From contig NZ_BCFL01000020.1 of assembly GCF_002217755.1 (NCBI RefSeq), positions 248,001 to 312,000 on the forward strand: a DNA stretch of 64,000 nucleotides, read 5' to 3'. Position numbers and translations under genes: made by a program. Positions 15,907-23,989 of this stretch are shown here, piece by piece. The notes beneath the pieces are model-generated. The model saw only the letters and a program-made list of their open reading frames with translations, was not told where the DNA came from and ran no database searches. Position 1 is the first letter of the stretch, and every line of letters begins with the position of its first letter. The stretch is from Streptomyces hyaluromycini (lineage in GTDB: Bacteria > Actinomycetota > Actinomycetes > Streptomycetales > Streptomycetaceae).

Positions 15907-15952
15907 TTGCTTGACTCAAGTAAGCCACATATGCTTGCCTAACTCAAGTAAC
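15907..15952. promoter_or_regulatory. Tandem operator-like repeats between response regulator and alcohol dehydrogenase
   Basis: TTGCTTGACTCAAGTAAG (15907-15924) and TTGCCTAACTCAAGTAAC (15935-15952) match at 15 of 18 positions and are spaced 28 bases, nearly three helical turns. The first copy contains the palindrome CTTGACTCAAG. The core T(G/A)ACTCAA also resembles the TGACTTAA arm of the site at 17980-17999 near the TetR gene. Confidence 0.55.
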
Positions 15953-16155
15953 CGGGGTCGTCCTGAGCGGAGGCCGCCCCGGGGGCCTGCCCAGTGGCGG
16001 GCCCTGGCGCCGGAGCCCGTGGGGACGGGAACCGGCGCGGCCCTCGGGCCGGTCGCCGGCCCACTCCCCCCGGCACGGCGACCGGCCCGAGGGCATCTCC
16101 TCGGCCACACGGCCCGACAGACCAGCACGGCACCACCAGAAAGCGAGAGTCACCC

Positions 16156-17196
16156 ATGGCCACGATGAAGTCCGTACAGACCGGCGGCGTCGGCCGGATC
16201 GAGGTCGTGGACGTCGAGCGTCCCGTGCCCGGCCCGAAGGACGTGCTGCTCAAGATCCGCGCGGGCGGTATCTGCGGCACCGACGTCACCTTCCTGCACA
16301 TGGGCGGCATGCCCGCCCACGCCCACCTGGGCGGCGACCTGGTCCCGATCGCCCTGGGCCACGAGCCGGCCGGCGAGGTCGTCGAGGTCGGCGCCGAGGT
16401 CACGGGGCTGAAGACGGGCGACCGGGTGGTGGTGAACCCGCAGGACGCGCCCACCGGGATCATCGGCTGCGGCGGCCGGTACGGCGCCCTCAGCGAGTAC
16501 CTGCTGATCGAGAACGCCGAGGTGGGACGGAGTGTCGCGGTGTTCCCGGACACCGTGCCGTTCGAGGTCGCTTCCCTGAACGAACCGATGGCCGTGTCCC
16601 GGCACGCGGTCAACCGTTCCGAGGCCGCGCCGGACGACAAGGTGGTCGTGTTCGGCGCCGGACCGATCGGTCTTGGCGCGGCGATCTGGCTGAAGCTGCG
16701 AGGCGTCCGGCACGTGGTCGTCGCCGACGTCATCCCGGCCCGGCTGGAGAAGGCGCTGGCCGTGGGCGCGGACGCCGTGATCAACTCCGCCGAGGAGGAC
16801 GTCACCGCGCGGCTGACCGAGCTGCACGGGCAGAGCGCCAACGCGCTGGGCCAGCCCCGCCCGGGCACCGACGTCTTCATCGACGCGGCCGGCGCCCCGG
16901 CGGTCTTCAACACCGTGGTGGCCAACGCACAGTGGCACGCCAGGCTGGTCATGGTCGCCGTGCAGAAGAAGGGCGAGATCGACCTCGGCGGCATGCTGCG
17001 CAGCGAGCTGACCCTCGTCGCCTCGCAGGGCTACCCGACGGAGATCTTCGAGGTCACCCCCGAACTGGTCGAGCACCACGAGCGGTTCGCGAAGCTGATC
17101 AGCCACCGTGTCCCGTTCACCGACGTCCACCGCGCCTTCGAGCTGGCGCTGACGCCGGGGGCCGCCGAGAAGGTCGTCGTCACCTTCGACGCGTAG
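16156..17196 (+). CDS. Zinc-type alcohol dehydrogenase (sorbitol/threonine dehydrogenase-like MDR)
   Basis: 346 residues from MATMKSVQT. Catalytic zinc residues are present: GGICGTDVTFLH (Cys, Asp/Thr relay) and GHEPAGEVVEVG (His-Glu). The four-cysteine loop for a structural zinc is absent: NPQDAPTGIIGCGG stands there with one Cys. The nucleotide-binding motif is VVFGAGPIGLGAAIW. It should be a cytoplasmic NAD(P)-dependent oxidation of a polyol or alcohol. It is divergent from the response regulator and its 3' end overlaps the convergent TetR gene by 17 bases. Two operator-like repeats lie in its upstream region. Confidence 0.88.
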   Translation: MATMKSVQTGGVGRIEVVDVERPVPGPKDVLLKIRAGGICGTDVTFLHMGGMPAHAHLGGDLVPIALGHEPAGEVVEVGAEVTGLKTGDRVVVNPQDAPTGIIGCGGRYGALSEYLLIENAEVGRSVAVFPDTVPFEVASLNEPMAVSRHAVNRSEAAPDDKVVVFGAGPIGLGAAIWLKLRGVRHVVVADVIPARLEKALAVGADAVINSAEEDVTARLTELHGQSANALGQPRPGTDVFIDAAGAPAVFNTVVANAQWHARLVMVAVQKKGEIDLGGMLRSELTLVASQGYPTEIFEVTPELVEHHERFAKLISHRVPFTDVHRAFELALTPGAAEKVVVTFDA

Positions 17197-17836
17197 CGGA
17201 GACGGGCGCCAGCCACAGCCCGAGGAGCGCGTCGGTGAGCCCGGTGGCCGCGTCGCTCCAGGTGGCGCGCGGAGTGGCGGTGCCCTCGGCGAGGGCGCGC
17301 TCCCGCTCGGCGCAGGTGTGCAGGATCAACGTCCGTGCCATCAAGCCGCGTTCGGTGCGGACCTCGGCGGGCAGCTGAGGCAGCCGCCGGTTCAGCGCGT
17401 CGACGGCCCGGCGCAGCGACGGCGAAGTGAGGGACTCCTCGACCATGATGTCGTACAGAGCGGGGTCGGTCATGACCTGGGCGCAGAAGCGGGCGTACCA
17501 GGTCGGCCTGCCCAGGCCGGCGAGGTGCTCGGTGATCGGGCGGACCAGGCAGTCCACCCAGTCGCGCACGTCGTCGGAGTCGCCGACCTCGGCCAGCAGG
17601 CGGACCCGGATCTCCTCGATCCGGTCGAAGTGCCGGGCGGCGACGGCGCGGACCAGGTCGGCCTTGGTGCCGAAGTGGTAGCCGACGGCCGCGTTGTTGC
17701 CCTGGCCGGCGGCCTCGCTGACCTGGCGGTTGGAGACGGCGTACACGCCCTGTTCGGCGTAGAGCCGCTCCGCCGCGCCCAGGATGGCCTCCCGCGTCGC
17801 GCTGACCTGGTCCGCCCGTGCCGTCCTGCCCGCCAT
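17180..17836 (-). CDS. TetR-family transcriptional regulator
   Basis: 218 residues from MAGRTARADQ; the frame is open 30 bases further upstream. N-terminal helix-turn-helix: TREAILGAAERLYAEQG, then VYAVSNRQVSEAAGQGNNAA, and the YHFGTKADLV wing typical of TetR. The C-terminal part, with RPTWYARFCAQVMTDPALY, matches the TetR group often linked to exporters and dehydrogenases. It is divergent from an MFS exporter, with a 7-6-7 inverted repeat in the gap, so it is the likely repressor of that exporter. It may also act on the alcohol dehydrogenase upstream sites. Confidence 0.88.
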   Translation of the reverse strand: MAGRTARADQVSATREAILGAAERLYAEQGVYAVSNRQVSEAAGQGNNAAVGYHFGTKADLVRAVAARHFDRIEEIRVRLLAEVGDSDDVRDWVDCLVRPITEHLAGLGRPTWYARFCAQVMTDPALYDIMVEESLTSPSLRRAVDALNRRLPQLPAEVRTERGLMARTLILHTCAERERALAEGTATPRATWSDAATGLTDALLGLWLAPVSATRRR

Positions 17837-17979
17837 GCCCACCACCGCTCCGGGACCGCGCACCACCCGGACCGGCCGGTCCCGCGAGCCGTACCGGGGC
17901 CCCGCCCGAAGCGGCGAGGTCCAGCCGAAGAAGCCTACGCGGCAGGGCCGCCGAGTGCGGTGACACCCTGCCAGTACAA

Positions 17980-17999
17980 TAAGTCAAGCGACTGACTTA
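17980..17999. promoter_or_regulatory. Operator palindrome TAAGTCA-N6-TGACTTA between TetR and MFS genes
   Basis: TAAGTCA (17980-17986), AGCGAC, TGACTTA (17993-17999): a perfect 7-bp inverted repeat in the 209-base divergent gap, about 45 bases upstream of the MFS start. The size and placement are typical of a TetR operator. Confidence 0.75.
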
Positions 18000-18045
18000 A
18001 ATATACGCCAGTCGCCCCCTGCCCTGCCTACGGAGGCCCTCTCCC

Positions 18046-19518
18046 ATGTCCGAAGCCCCTGTCCGGCCCGCCGGGTCCGTGAGCCCGGCGCGCACCGGTC
18101 CGAACGCGGTGGTGGCGGTGCTGGCCCTGGCCGGTATCACCGTCTCGCTGATGCAGACCCTGGTGATCCCGATCGTCCCGGAGCTGCCGAAGTACCTGAA
18201 CGCCTCCGCGTCCAACGCCGCCTGGGCGGTGACGGCGACCCTGCTGGCCGCCGCCGTGGCCACCCCGGTGGCCGGCCGCCTCGGCGACATGTTCGGCAAG
18301 CGGCTGATGCTGCTGGTCAGCCTGGTGCTGCTGGTCTCCGGCTCGGTGGTGGCCGCGCTGAGCGACTCGCTGGTCCCGATGATCGTCGGCCGTAGCCTCC
18401 AGGGCCTCGCGGCCGCGGTGGTCCCGCTGGGCATCAGCATCATGCGCGACGAGCTGCCCCCGGAGCGCCTCGCGGGCTCGACGGCGCTGATGAGTGCCTC
18501 GCTGGGCGTCGGCGGCGCGCTCGGCCTGCCGACCGCGGCCTTCATCGCGGACCACTACGACTGGCATGTGCTGTTCTGGACCTCGGCCGCCCTCGGTGTC
18601 GTCGCGTTCGTGCTGGTGATGCTGCTGGTGCCGGAGTCCAAGGTGCGCTCGGGCGGCCGCTTCGACGCGGTCGGCGCGGTGGGCCTCGCGGTCGGCCTGG
18701 TCTCGCTGCTGCTCGCCGTCTCCAAGGGTGCCGACTGGGGCTGGGCGAGCGGCACCACGCTCGGCCTGTTCGCGCTCGCGGTCGTCGTGCTGCTCGCCTG
18801 GGGCTTCTTCGAACTGCGCACCGTCCAGCCGCTGGTCGATCTGCGCACCACGGTCCGCCGCCAGGTGCTGTTCACCAACCTCGCCTCGATCGCGTTCGGC
18901 TTCTCGATGTTCGCGATGTCCCTGGTGCTCCCGCAGCTGCTCCAGCTGCCGACCCAGACGGGTTACGGCCTCGGCAGGTCGATGCTGACGGTCGGTCTGG
19001 TGATGGCGCCGCAGGGTCTGGTGATGATGGCCTTCGCCCCGGTCTCGGCCGCCATCACCAAGTCCAGGGGTCCGAAGATCACGCTCATGATCGGCGCGGT
19101 GATCGTCGCCGCGGGCTACGGCCTCAACATCGTCCTGATGTCCGAGGTCTGGCACCTGATCCTGGTCTCGTGCATCATCGGCGCCGGTGTCGGGTTCGCG
19201 TACGGCGCGATGCCCGCGCTGATCATGGGTGCCGTCCCGGCGTCGGAGACGGCCGCCGCGAACAGCCTCAACACGCTGATGCGGTCCATCGGCACTTCGG
19301 TGGCCAGCGCCGTCGCCGGAGTGGTCCTGTCTCAGCTGACCATCAGCCTCGGCGGCACCACCCTGCCCTCCGAGAACGGCTTCAAGGTGGTCATGGCGAT
19401 CGGTGCGGGCGCGGCCGTCCTGGCCTTCGTCCTCGCCTCCTTCCTGCCCGGCCGGCGCCCGGCGGACCCGGAGCCCGCTCCGGCCCCGGTCGAGCCCACG
19501 GCCGAGTCCGTGCACTGA
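18046..19518 (+). CDS. MFS exporter, DHA2-like (14 membrane segments)
   Basis: 490 residues. Many hydrophobic helices, consistent with the 14-segment drug:H+ antiporter-2 group. Motif A is VAGRLGDMFGKRLMLL after segment 2; motif B-like is GRSLQGLAAAVVPLGISIM; motif C-like is LMSASLGVGGALGLPTAAFI in segment 5. The family exports drugs, dyes or antibiotics. It is divergent from a TetR gene and separated by an operator-like palindrome. The strong hairpin at 19542-19586 terminates it. The exported compound is unknown; self-made antibiotic resistance and xenobiotic efflux are both possible. Confidence 0.9.
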   Translation: MSEAPVRPAGSVSPARTGPNAVVAVLALAGITVSLMQTLVIPIVPELPKYLNASASNAAWAVTATLLAAAVATPVAGRLGDMFGKRLMLLVSLVLLVSGSVVAALSDSLVPMIVGRSLQGLAAAVVPLGISIMRDELPPERLAGSTALMSASLGVGGALGLPTAAFIADHYDWHVLFWTSAALGVVAFVLVMLLVPESKVRSGGRFDAVGAVGLAVGLVSLLLAVSKGADWGWASGTTLGLFALAVVVLLAWGFFELRTVQPLVDLRTTVRRQVLFTNLASIAFGFSMFAMSLVLPQLLQLPTQTGYGLGRSMLTVGLVMAPQGLVMMAFAPVSAAITKSRGPKITLMIGAVIVAAGYGLNIVLMSEVWHLILVSCIIGAGVGFAYGAMPALIMGAVPASETAAANSLNTLMRSIGTSVASAVAGVVLSQLTISLGGTTLPSENGFKVVMAIGAGAAVLAFVLASFLPGRRPADPEPAPAPVEPTAESVH

Positions 19519-19541
19519 GCCGCGGACGCGGAAGGTGATCA

Positions 19542-19586
19542 GCGGTGGGGCGGGCCGTGCCTTCGGGGGGCGGCCCGCCCCACCGC
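19542..19586 (+). terminator. Strong hairpin terminator after the MFS exporter
   Basis: GCGGTGGGGCGGGCCG (19542-19557) and CGGCCCGCCCCACCGC (19571-19586) form a perfect 16-bp stem with a 13-base loop, about 25 bases after the stop codon. Confidence 0.85.
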
Positions 19587-19643
19587 GTACGCCCCTCATG
19601 ACAGGAGGCTGTCAGCCGCCGGGATGACGGCCGCCGGCGCGTG

Positions 19644-19659
19644 TACTGCGTACTCAGTA
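19644..19659. promoter_or_regulatory. Inverted repeat TACTG-N6-CAGTA upstream of the MMPL gene
   Basis: TACTG (19644-19648) and CAGTA (19655-19659) lie about 100 bases upstream of the MMPL GTG start, in a stretch less GC-rich than its surroundings. A regulator-binding site is possible but not shown. Confidence 0.35.
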
Positions 19660-19755
19660 GCCGGGATTGTCGGCAGCCGCACGACGACGGCACGGGGTGG
19701 CCGCCGGGACTCTGGACCGGTCCCCGCGAACAGCAGATGTGGAGATCTCCGTCCC

Positions 19756-21957
19756 GTGGCTACTTTCCTCTACCGACTGGGCCGTCTGGCCTTCCGGCGG
19801 CGCCGACTCGTCGCCGTGCTGTGGGTGGCCGTGCTGGCCGCCGTCGGCTTCGCCGCCGTCCGGGCGCCCGAGGCACCCGACACCTCCTCGACCATGCCGG
19901 GGATCGAGTCCCAGCGCGCCTTCGACCTGCTCGGCGAGCGGTTCCCGGGCTCGGCGGCGGACGGGGCGAACGCCCGGATCGTCTTCGTGGCCCCCGAGGG
20001 CGAGAAGGTGACCGCCGGCCCGAACCGGGCGGCGATCGAGAGGCTGGTCGGCGAGGCGGCCGACGGCGCGCAGGTCGCGAGCGCGGTCAGCCCGTTCGCG
20101 GCGAAGGGCGTCAGCGCGGACGGTACGACGGCCTACGCGAACATCACCTTCAAGGTGACCGCGCACGACCTCACCGACGCGGCCAAGCAGCACCTGGAGA
20201 AGGCGATCGACCGGGCCCGCGGCTCGGGGCTGACCGTCGAGACCGGCGGCACCGCCCTCGCCACCCAGCCCGCTGCGGGGGGCTCCGCCGAGGCGGTCGG
20301 CATCGCGATCGCCGCCCTGGTCCTGCTGCTCACCTTCGGCTCCCTGGCGGCGGCCGGACTGCCGCTGCTCACCGCGCTCATCGGGGTCGGCATCGGCATG
20401 GCCTCGATCCTGGCCCTGGCCAAGGCGCTCGGCCTCTCCTCCACCACCGGCACGCTGGCGACCATGCTGGGCCTTGCCGTCGGCATCGACTACGCGATGT
20501 TCGTCGTCTCGCGCTACCGCGAGGAGCGCGCGAGGGGCCACGCCCCGCAGGAGGCGGCCGCCCTCGCCGCCGGTACGGCCGGTTCGGCGGTCGTCTTCGC
20601 CGGGCTCACCGTGGTCATCGCGCTGGCCGGGCTGTCGGTGGTCGGCATCCCGATGCTGACGAAGATGGGGCTGGCCGCCGCCGGTGCGGTGGTCGTCGCG
20701 GTGCTGATCGCGCTGACGCTGGTGCCGGCCCTGCTCGGCTGCTGGCCGAACGCCGTGCTCTCGCGCCGGGCCCGCAGGAGCGGCCGGGTCGAGGAGGCCG
20801 GGGAGAACAACGGCGGCAGCCGCTGGGCGCGGTTCGTGCTGCGCCGTCCGCTGGCCGTGCTGCTGCTCGGGGTGGTCGGCCTGGGCGCGCTCGCGCTGCC
20901 GGTGCGGGATCTGCAACTGGGCATGCCCGGCGACGAGGTGAAGCCGACGTCCACCACCGAGCGCCGGGCCTACGACGACCTGGCGCAAGGCTTCGGCCCG
21001 GGCTTCAACGGGCCGCTGACCATCGTCGTCGACGGCACCGGGGCGACTGACGTCAAGGGCGCGGTCACGACGATCACGCGGCGGATCAAGGACACCGAGG
21101 GCGTGGTCTCGGTGTCGGCGGCGCGGTTCGACGCGGCGGGCGACACGGCGGTGTTCTCGGCGGTCCCGGCGACCGGTCCGAGCGACGAGCGGACCAAGGA
21201 GCTCGTGCACGCCATCCGGGGTGAGCGTGCGGCCGTGGAGGCGGGCACCGGGGCCACCTTCCTGGTCACGGGCACGACCGCGGTCAACATCGACGTGGCC
21301 CAGAAGGTGCAGGACGCGCTGGTGCCGTACCTGCTGGTCGTGGTCGGGCTCGCCGTGGTGCTGCTGCTCCTGGTGTTCCGTTCGGTGCTGGTCCCGCTGA
21401 AGGCGGCGCTCGGCTTCCTGCTGTCGGTGCTGGCCTCGCTGGGCGCGGTCGTCCTGGTCTTCCAGCAGGGGCACGGCGCGGATCTGCTGGGTGTGGAGTC
21501 CACCGGGCCGGTGATGAGCCTGATGCCGATCTTCCTGGTGGGCATCGTCTTCGGACTCGCCATGGACTACGAGGTGTTCCTGGTGTCCCGGATGCGGGAG
21601 GCGTACGTGCACGGGAGCGGGCCGGGGCAGGCGGTCGTCAGCGGGTTCCGGTACAGCGCGCGGGTCGTGGCGGCCGCCGCGCTGATCATGATGGCGGTGT
21701 TCTCCGGGTTCATCGGCGCCGGCGAGTCCATGATCAAGATGATCGGGTTCGGGCTCGCCTCGGCGGTCCTGTTCGACGCGTTCGTCGTACGGATGGCGAT
21801 CGTCCCGGCGGTGCTGGCGCTGCTGGGCCGGTCGGCCTGGTGGCTGCCGCGATGGCTGGACCGGGCGCTGCCCTCCGTCGACGTGGAGGGCGAGGCGCTC
21901 GGCCGTACGGTGCCCGCCCCGGCCGGTGACAGCGCCCCGGAACCGGCTCGCCTGTGA
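19756..21957 (+). CDS. MMPL/RND-family membrane exporter
   Basis: 733 residues from the GTG at VATFLYRLGRLAFRR, where the family's N-terminus normally begins; an ORF extension upstream has no family similarity. It has two repeats, each with one membrane helix, a large outside loop and five helices. The signature in helix 4 is GIDYAMFVVSRYREE in repeat 1 and AMDYEVFLVSRMREA in repeat 2, the proton-relay Asp-Tyr pair of MMPL proteins. Members export lipids, siderophores or antibiotics using the proton gradient. A 13-bp hairpin follows the stop, before the histidine kinase gene. The substrate is unknown. Confidence 0.92.
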   Translation: MATFLYRLGRLAFRRRRLVAVLWVAVLAAVGFAAVRAPEAPDTSSTMPGIESQRAFDLLGERFPGSAADGANARIVFVAPEGEKVTAGPNRAAIERLVGEAADGAQVASAVSPFAAKGVSADGTTAYANITFKVTAHDLTDAAKQHLEKAIDRARGSGLTVETGGTALATQPAAGGSAEAVGIAIAALVLLLTFGSLAAAGLPLLTALIGVGIGMASILALAKALGLSSTTGTLATMLGLAVGIDYAMFVVSRYREERARGHAPQEAAALAAGTAGSAVVFAGLTVVIALAGLSVVGIPMLTKMGLAAAGAVVVAVLIALTLVPALLGCWPNAVLSRRARRSGRVEEAGENNGGSRWARFVLRRPLAVLLLGVVGLGALALPVRDLQLGMPGDEVKPTSTTERRAYDDLAQGFGPGFNGPLTIVVDGTGATDVKGAVTTITRRIKDTEGVVSVSAARFDAAGDTAVFSAVPATGPSDERTKELVHAIRGERAAVEAGTGATFLVTGTTAVNIDVAQKVQDALVPYLLVVVGLAVVLLLLVFRSVLVPLKAALGFLLSVLASLGAVVLVFQQGHGADLLGVESTGPVMSLMPIFLVGIVFGLAMDYEVFLVSRMREAYVHGSGPGQAVVSGFRYSARVVAAAALIMMAVFSGFIGAGESMIKMIGFGLASAVLFDAFVVRMAIVPAVLALLGRSAWWLPRWLDRALPSVDVEGEALGRTVPAPAGDSAPEPARL

Positions 21958-21973
21958 CCCTCGCCCTCCCCCG

Positions 21974-22006
21974 GGGCCGCCCGCGCCGCCGCAGCGCGGG
22001 CGGCCC
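21974..22006 (+). terminator. Hairpin between MMPL and histidine kinase genes
   Basis: GGGCCGCCCGCGC (21974-21986) and GCGCGGGCGGCCC (21994-22006) form a perfect 13-bp stem with a seven-base loop just after the MMPL stop. It suggests that the kinase-regulator pair is at least partly a separate unit. Confidence 0.7.
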
Positions 22007-22055
22007 GCCCGCCGTATCACGGACCATGGTCACAGGAGACCGACCGGAGCGATCG

Positions 22056-23273
22056 ATGAGCACCCCCTGGCAGCGCTACACCGAAGAACACACCCGTACC
22101 GTCGACACCATGGCGGCGGTGCTGCTGTTCGCCTCGTTCCTGTTCGGCAGCGAGATCACCATGAGCGCCGAGGACCAGCACACGGTCGGCCTCACCATCG
22201 CCCTCGCCGCCGTCGGCTGCGGTGCGCTGCTCTGGCAGCGCACCCGGCCGCGCACGGTCGTCGCCCTCGGCGCGGCGGCCACCGCGGCCGCCGCCGGGCT
22301 CGGGCATCTGCCCACCCCGCTGCTGCTGGGCGGGCTGATGCTGGCGCTGTACCGGCTGGCGGTCGACACCGACCGGCCCACCGCCCGCCGGTACTACTTC
22401 GCGAGCGTCGCCCTCGTGGTGGGCGCCGCGATGGTCTTCGCGCCGGCGGGCATCCCCTGGCCGCTGGAGACGATCAGTCCGGCCGCCTGGCTGCTGCTGC
22501 CGGTCGTCGCCGGCAACGCGGTCCGGCTGCAGACCGCGTATCTGGACGCCGTGCAGGCGCGGGCCGAGTACGCCGAGCGCAGCCGGGAGGAGGAGGCCCG
22601 GCACCGGGTCGCGGAGGAGCGGATGCGGATCGCCCGGGAGCTGCACGACGTGGTCGCCCACCATCTGGCGCTGGCCAACGCCCAGGCCGGCACGGCCGCC
22701 CACCTCTCGCGCACCCATCCCGACCAGGTGCACCGGATCCTCGGCGATCTCGCCGGTACGACCGCCTCCGCGCTGCGCGAGCTGAAGGCCACCGTGGGGC
22801 TGCTTCGGCAGACCGGCGACCCGGACCTGCCGCTCGCACCGAGCCCCGGCCTCGACCGGCTGCCGGAGCTGACCGAGGCCTGCGAGTCCGCGGGACTCGC
22901 CGTGCACGTGAGCGTCGAGGGCAGCCCGCGGCCGCTGACGGCGGGCGTGGACCTGACGGCGTACAGGATCGTGCAGGAGGCGCTGACCAACGTCACCAAA
23001 CACGCCTCGGCCGAGGCCGCGTACGTCCGGATCGGCTGGGCCCGGGACCGGCTGACCCTCACCGTCACCGACGACGGCACCGCCACCGCCCCGGCCGCGC
23101 CCGCCCCCGGGCACGGCTTCGGGCTGATCGGGATGCGCGAGCGGGCCCAGTCGGTCGGCGGTGCCTTCGCCGCCGGGCACCGGGAGGGCGGCGGCTACGA
23201 GGTCACCACCCGGCTGCCGCTGTACCCCAGCGCCCCCGGCGCCACGGAACCGGAAGAACAAGGGACGCCATGA
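22056..23273 (+). CDS. NarL-type sensor histidine kinase
   Basis: 405 residues from MSTPWQRYTEEHT, with CCGGAGC upstream; an alternative GTG overlapping the MMPL stop would add 34 residues without family similarity. Four to five membrane helices fill residues 18-150. A HisKA_3 dimerisation domain follows with IARELHDVVAHHLALAN and phospho-acceptor His197. The ATPase domain carries the N-box QEALTNVTKHAS and the G-box GHGFGLIGMRERA. It should autophosphorylate and pass phosphate to the regulator encoded by the next gene, which it overlaps by ATGA. The placement after an MMPL exporter suggests sensing of membrane-active compounds. Confidence 0.92.
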   Translation: MSTPWQRYTEEHTRTVDTMAAVLLFASFLFGSEITMSAEDQHTVGLTIALAAVGCGALLWQRTRPRTVVALGAAATAAAAGLGHLPTPLLLGGLMLALYRLAVDTDRPTARRYYFASVALVVGAAMVFAPAGIPWPLETISPAAWLLLPVVAGNAVRLQTAYLDAVQARAEYAERSREEEARHRVAEERMRIARELHDVVAHHLALANAQAGTAAHLSRTHPDQVHRILGDLAGTTASALRELKATVGLLRQTGDPDLPLAPSPGLDRLPELTEACESAGLAVHVSVEGSPRPLTAGVDLTAYRIVQEALTNVTKHASAEAAYVRIGWARDRLTLTVTDDGTATAPAAPAPGHGFGLIGMRERAQSVGGAFAAGHREGGGYEVTTRLPLYPSAPGATEPEEQGTP

Positions 23274-23956
23274 CCATCCGCGTGCTGCTCGCCGACGACC
23301 AGGCCCTGCTGCGGGCCACCTTCCGGATCCTGATCGACTCCTGCGCCGACATGGAGGTGGTCGCCGAGGCCACCGACGGCGCCGAGGCGGTCGCGCGCAC
23401 CCGCGAGCACCGGCCCGACATCGTGCTGATGGACATCCGGATGCCCGGCACCGACGGGCTCGCCGCCACGGCCGCCGTCTGCGCGGACCCGGAGCTGTCC
23501 GGCGTGCGGGTGCTGATCCTGACCACCTTCGAGGTCGACGAGTACGTGGCACAGGCGCTGCGCTCCGGGGCCAGCGGCTTCCTCGGCAAGGACGTGACCG
23601 CCGAGGCGCTGCTGGCCGGGATCCGCACGGTGGCCGCCGGCGAGTCGCTGCTCTCCCCCACCGCGACCCGCACCCTCATCACCCGGTTCCTGGCCACGCC
23701 CGCGCCCGGCGCCCGGCTCGCCGCCCCCGAACAGCTGCGGGTCCTCACCGCGCGCGAACGCGAGGTCATGGCGCTGGCGGCCGAGGGCCGCTCCAACGAC
23801 GAGATCGCCGGGAAACTGTTCGTCTCCCCGCTGACCGTGCGCACCCACATCCACCGGGCGATGACCAAGCTGGACGCCCGGGACCGGGCCCAACTGGTGG
23901 TGATGGCCTACCAGTCGGGGCTGGTGCAGCCCCCGCCGCCGGGGCCGGACGCCTGA
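23270..23956 (+). CDS. NarL/FixJ-family response regulator
   Basis: 228 residues; ATG within the ATGA overlap with the kinase. Receiver domain residues 3-120: acidic pair in VLLADDQALL, phosphorylation site Asp55 (IVLMDIRMPG), switch Thr in LILTTFEVDEYV, and Lys in GFLGKDV. The C-terminal LuxR-type helix-turn-helix is LTAREREVMALAAEGRSNDE followed by VSPLTVRTHIHRAMTKL. It should bind DNA as a dimer once phosphorylated by the kinase encoded just upstream. Likely targets include the MMPL gene and its own operon. Confidence 0.94.
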   Translation: MTIRVLLADDQALLRATFRILIDSCADMEVVAEATDGAEAVARTREHRPDIVLMDIRMPGTDGLAATAAVCADPELSGVRVLILTTFEVDEYVAQALRSGASGFLGKDVTAEALLAGIRTVAAGESLLSPTATRTLITRFLATPAPGARLAAPEQLRVLTAREREVMALAAEGRSNDEIAGKLFVSPLTVRTHIHRAMTKLDARDRAQLVVMAYQSGLVQPPPPGPDA

Positions 23957-23989
23957 GGCCCGTCCGGGGGAACCGGCGCCGCCGGGCGC

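Noticed and set aside
19654..22020. 788-codon frame antisense to the MMPL gene
   Set aside because: Composition is Arg/His/Gln-rich with no domain, while the plus strand encodes a clear MMPL protein.
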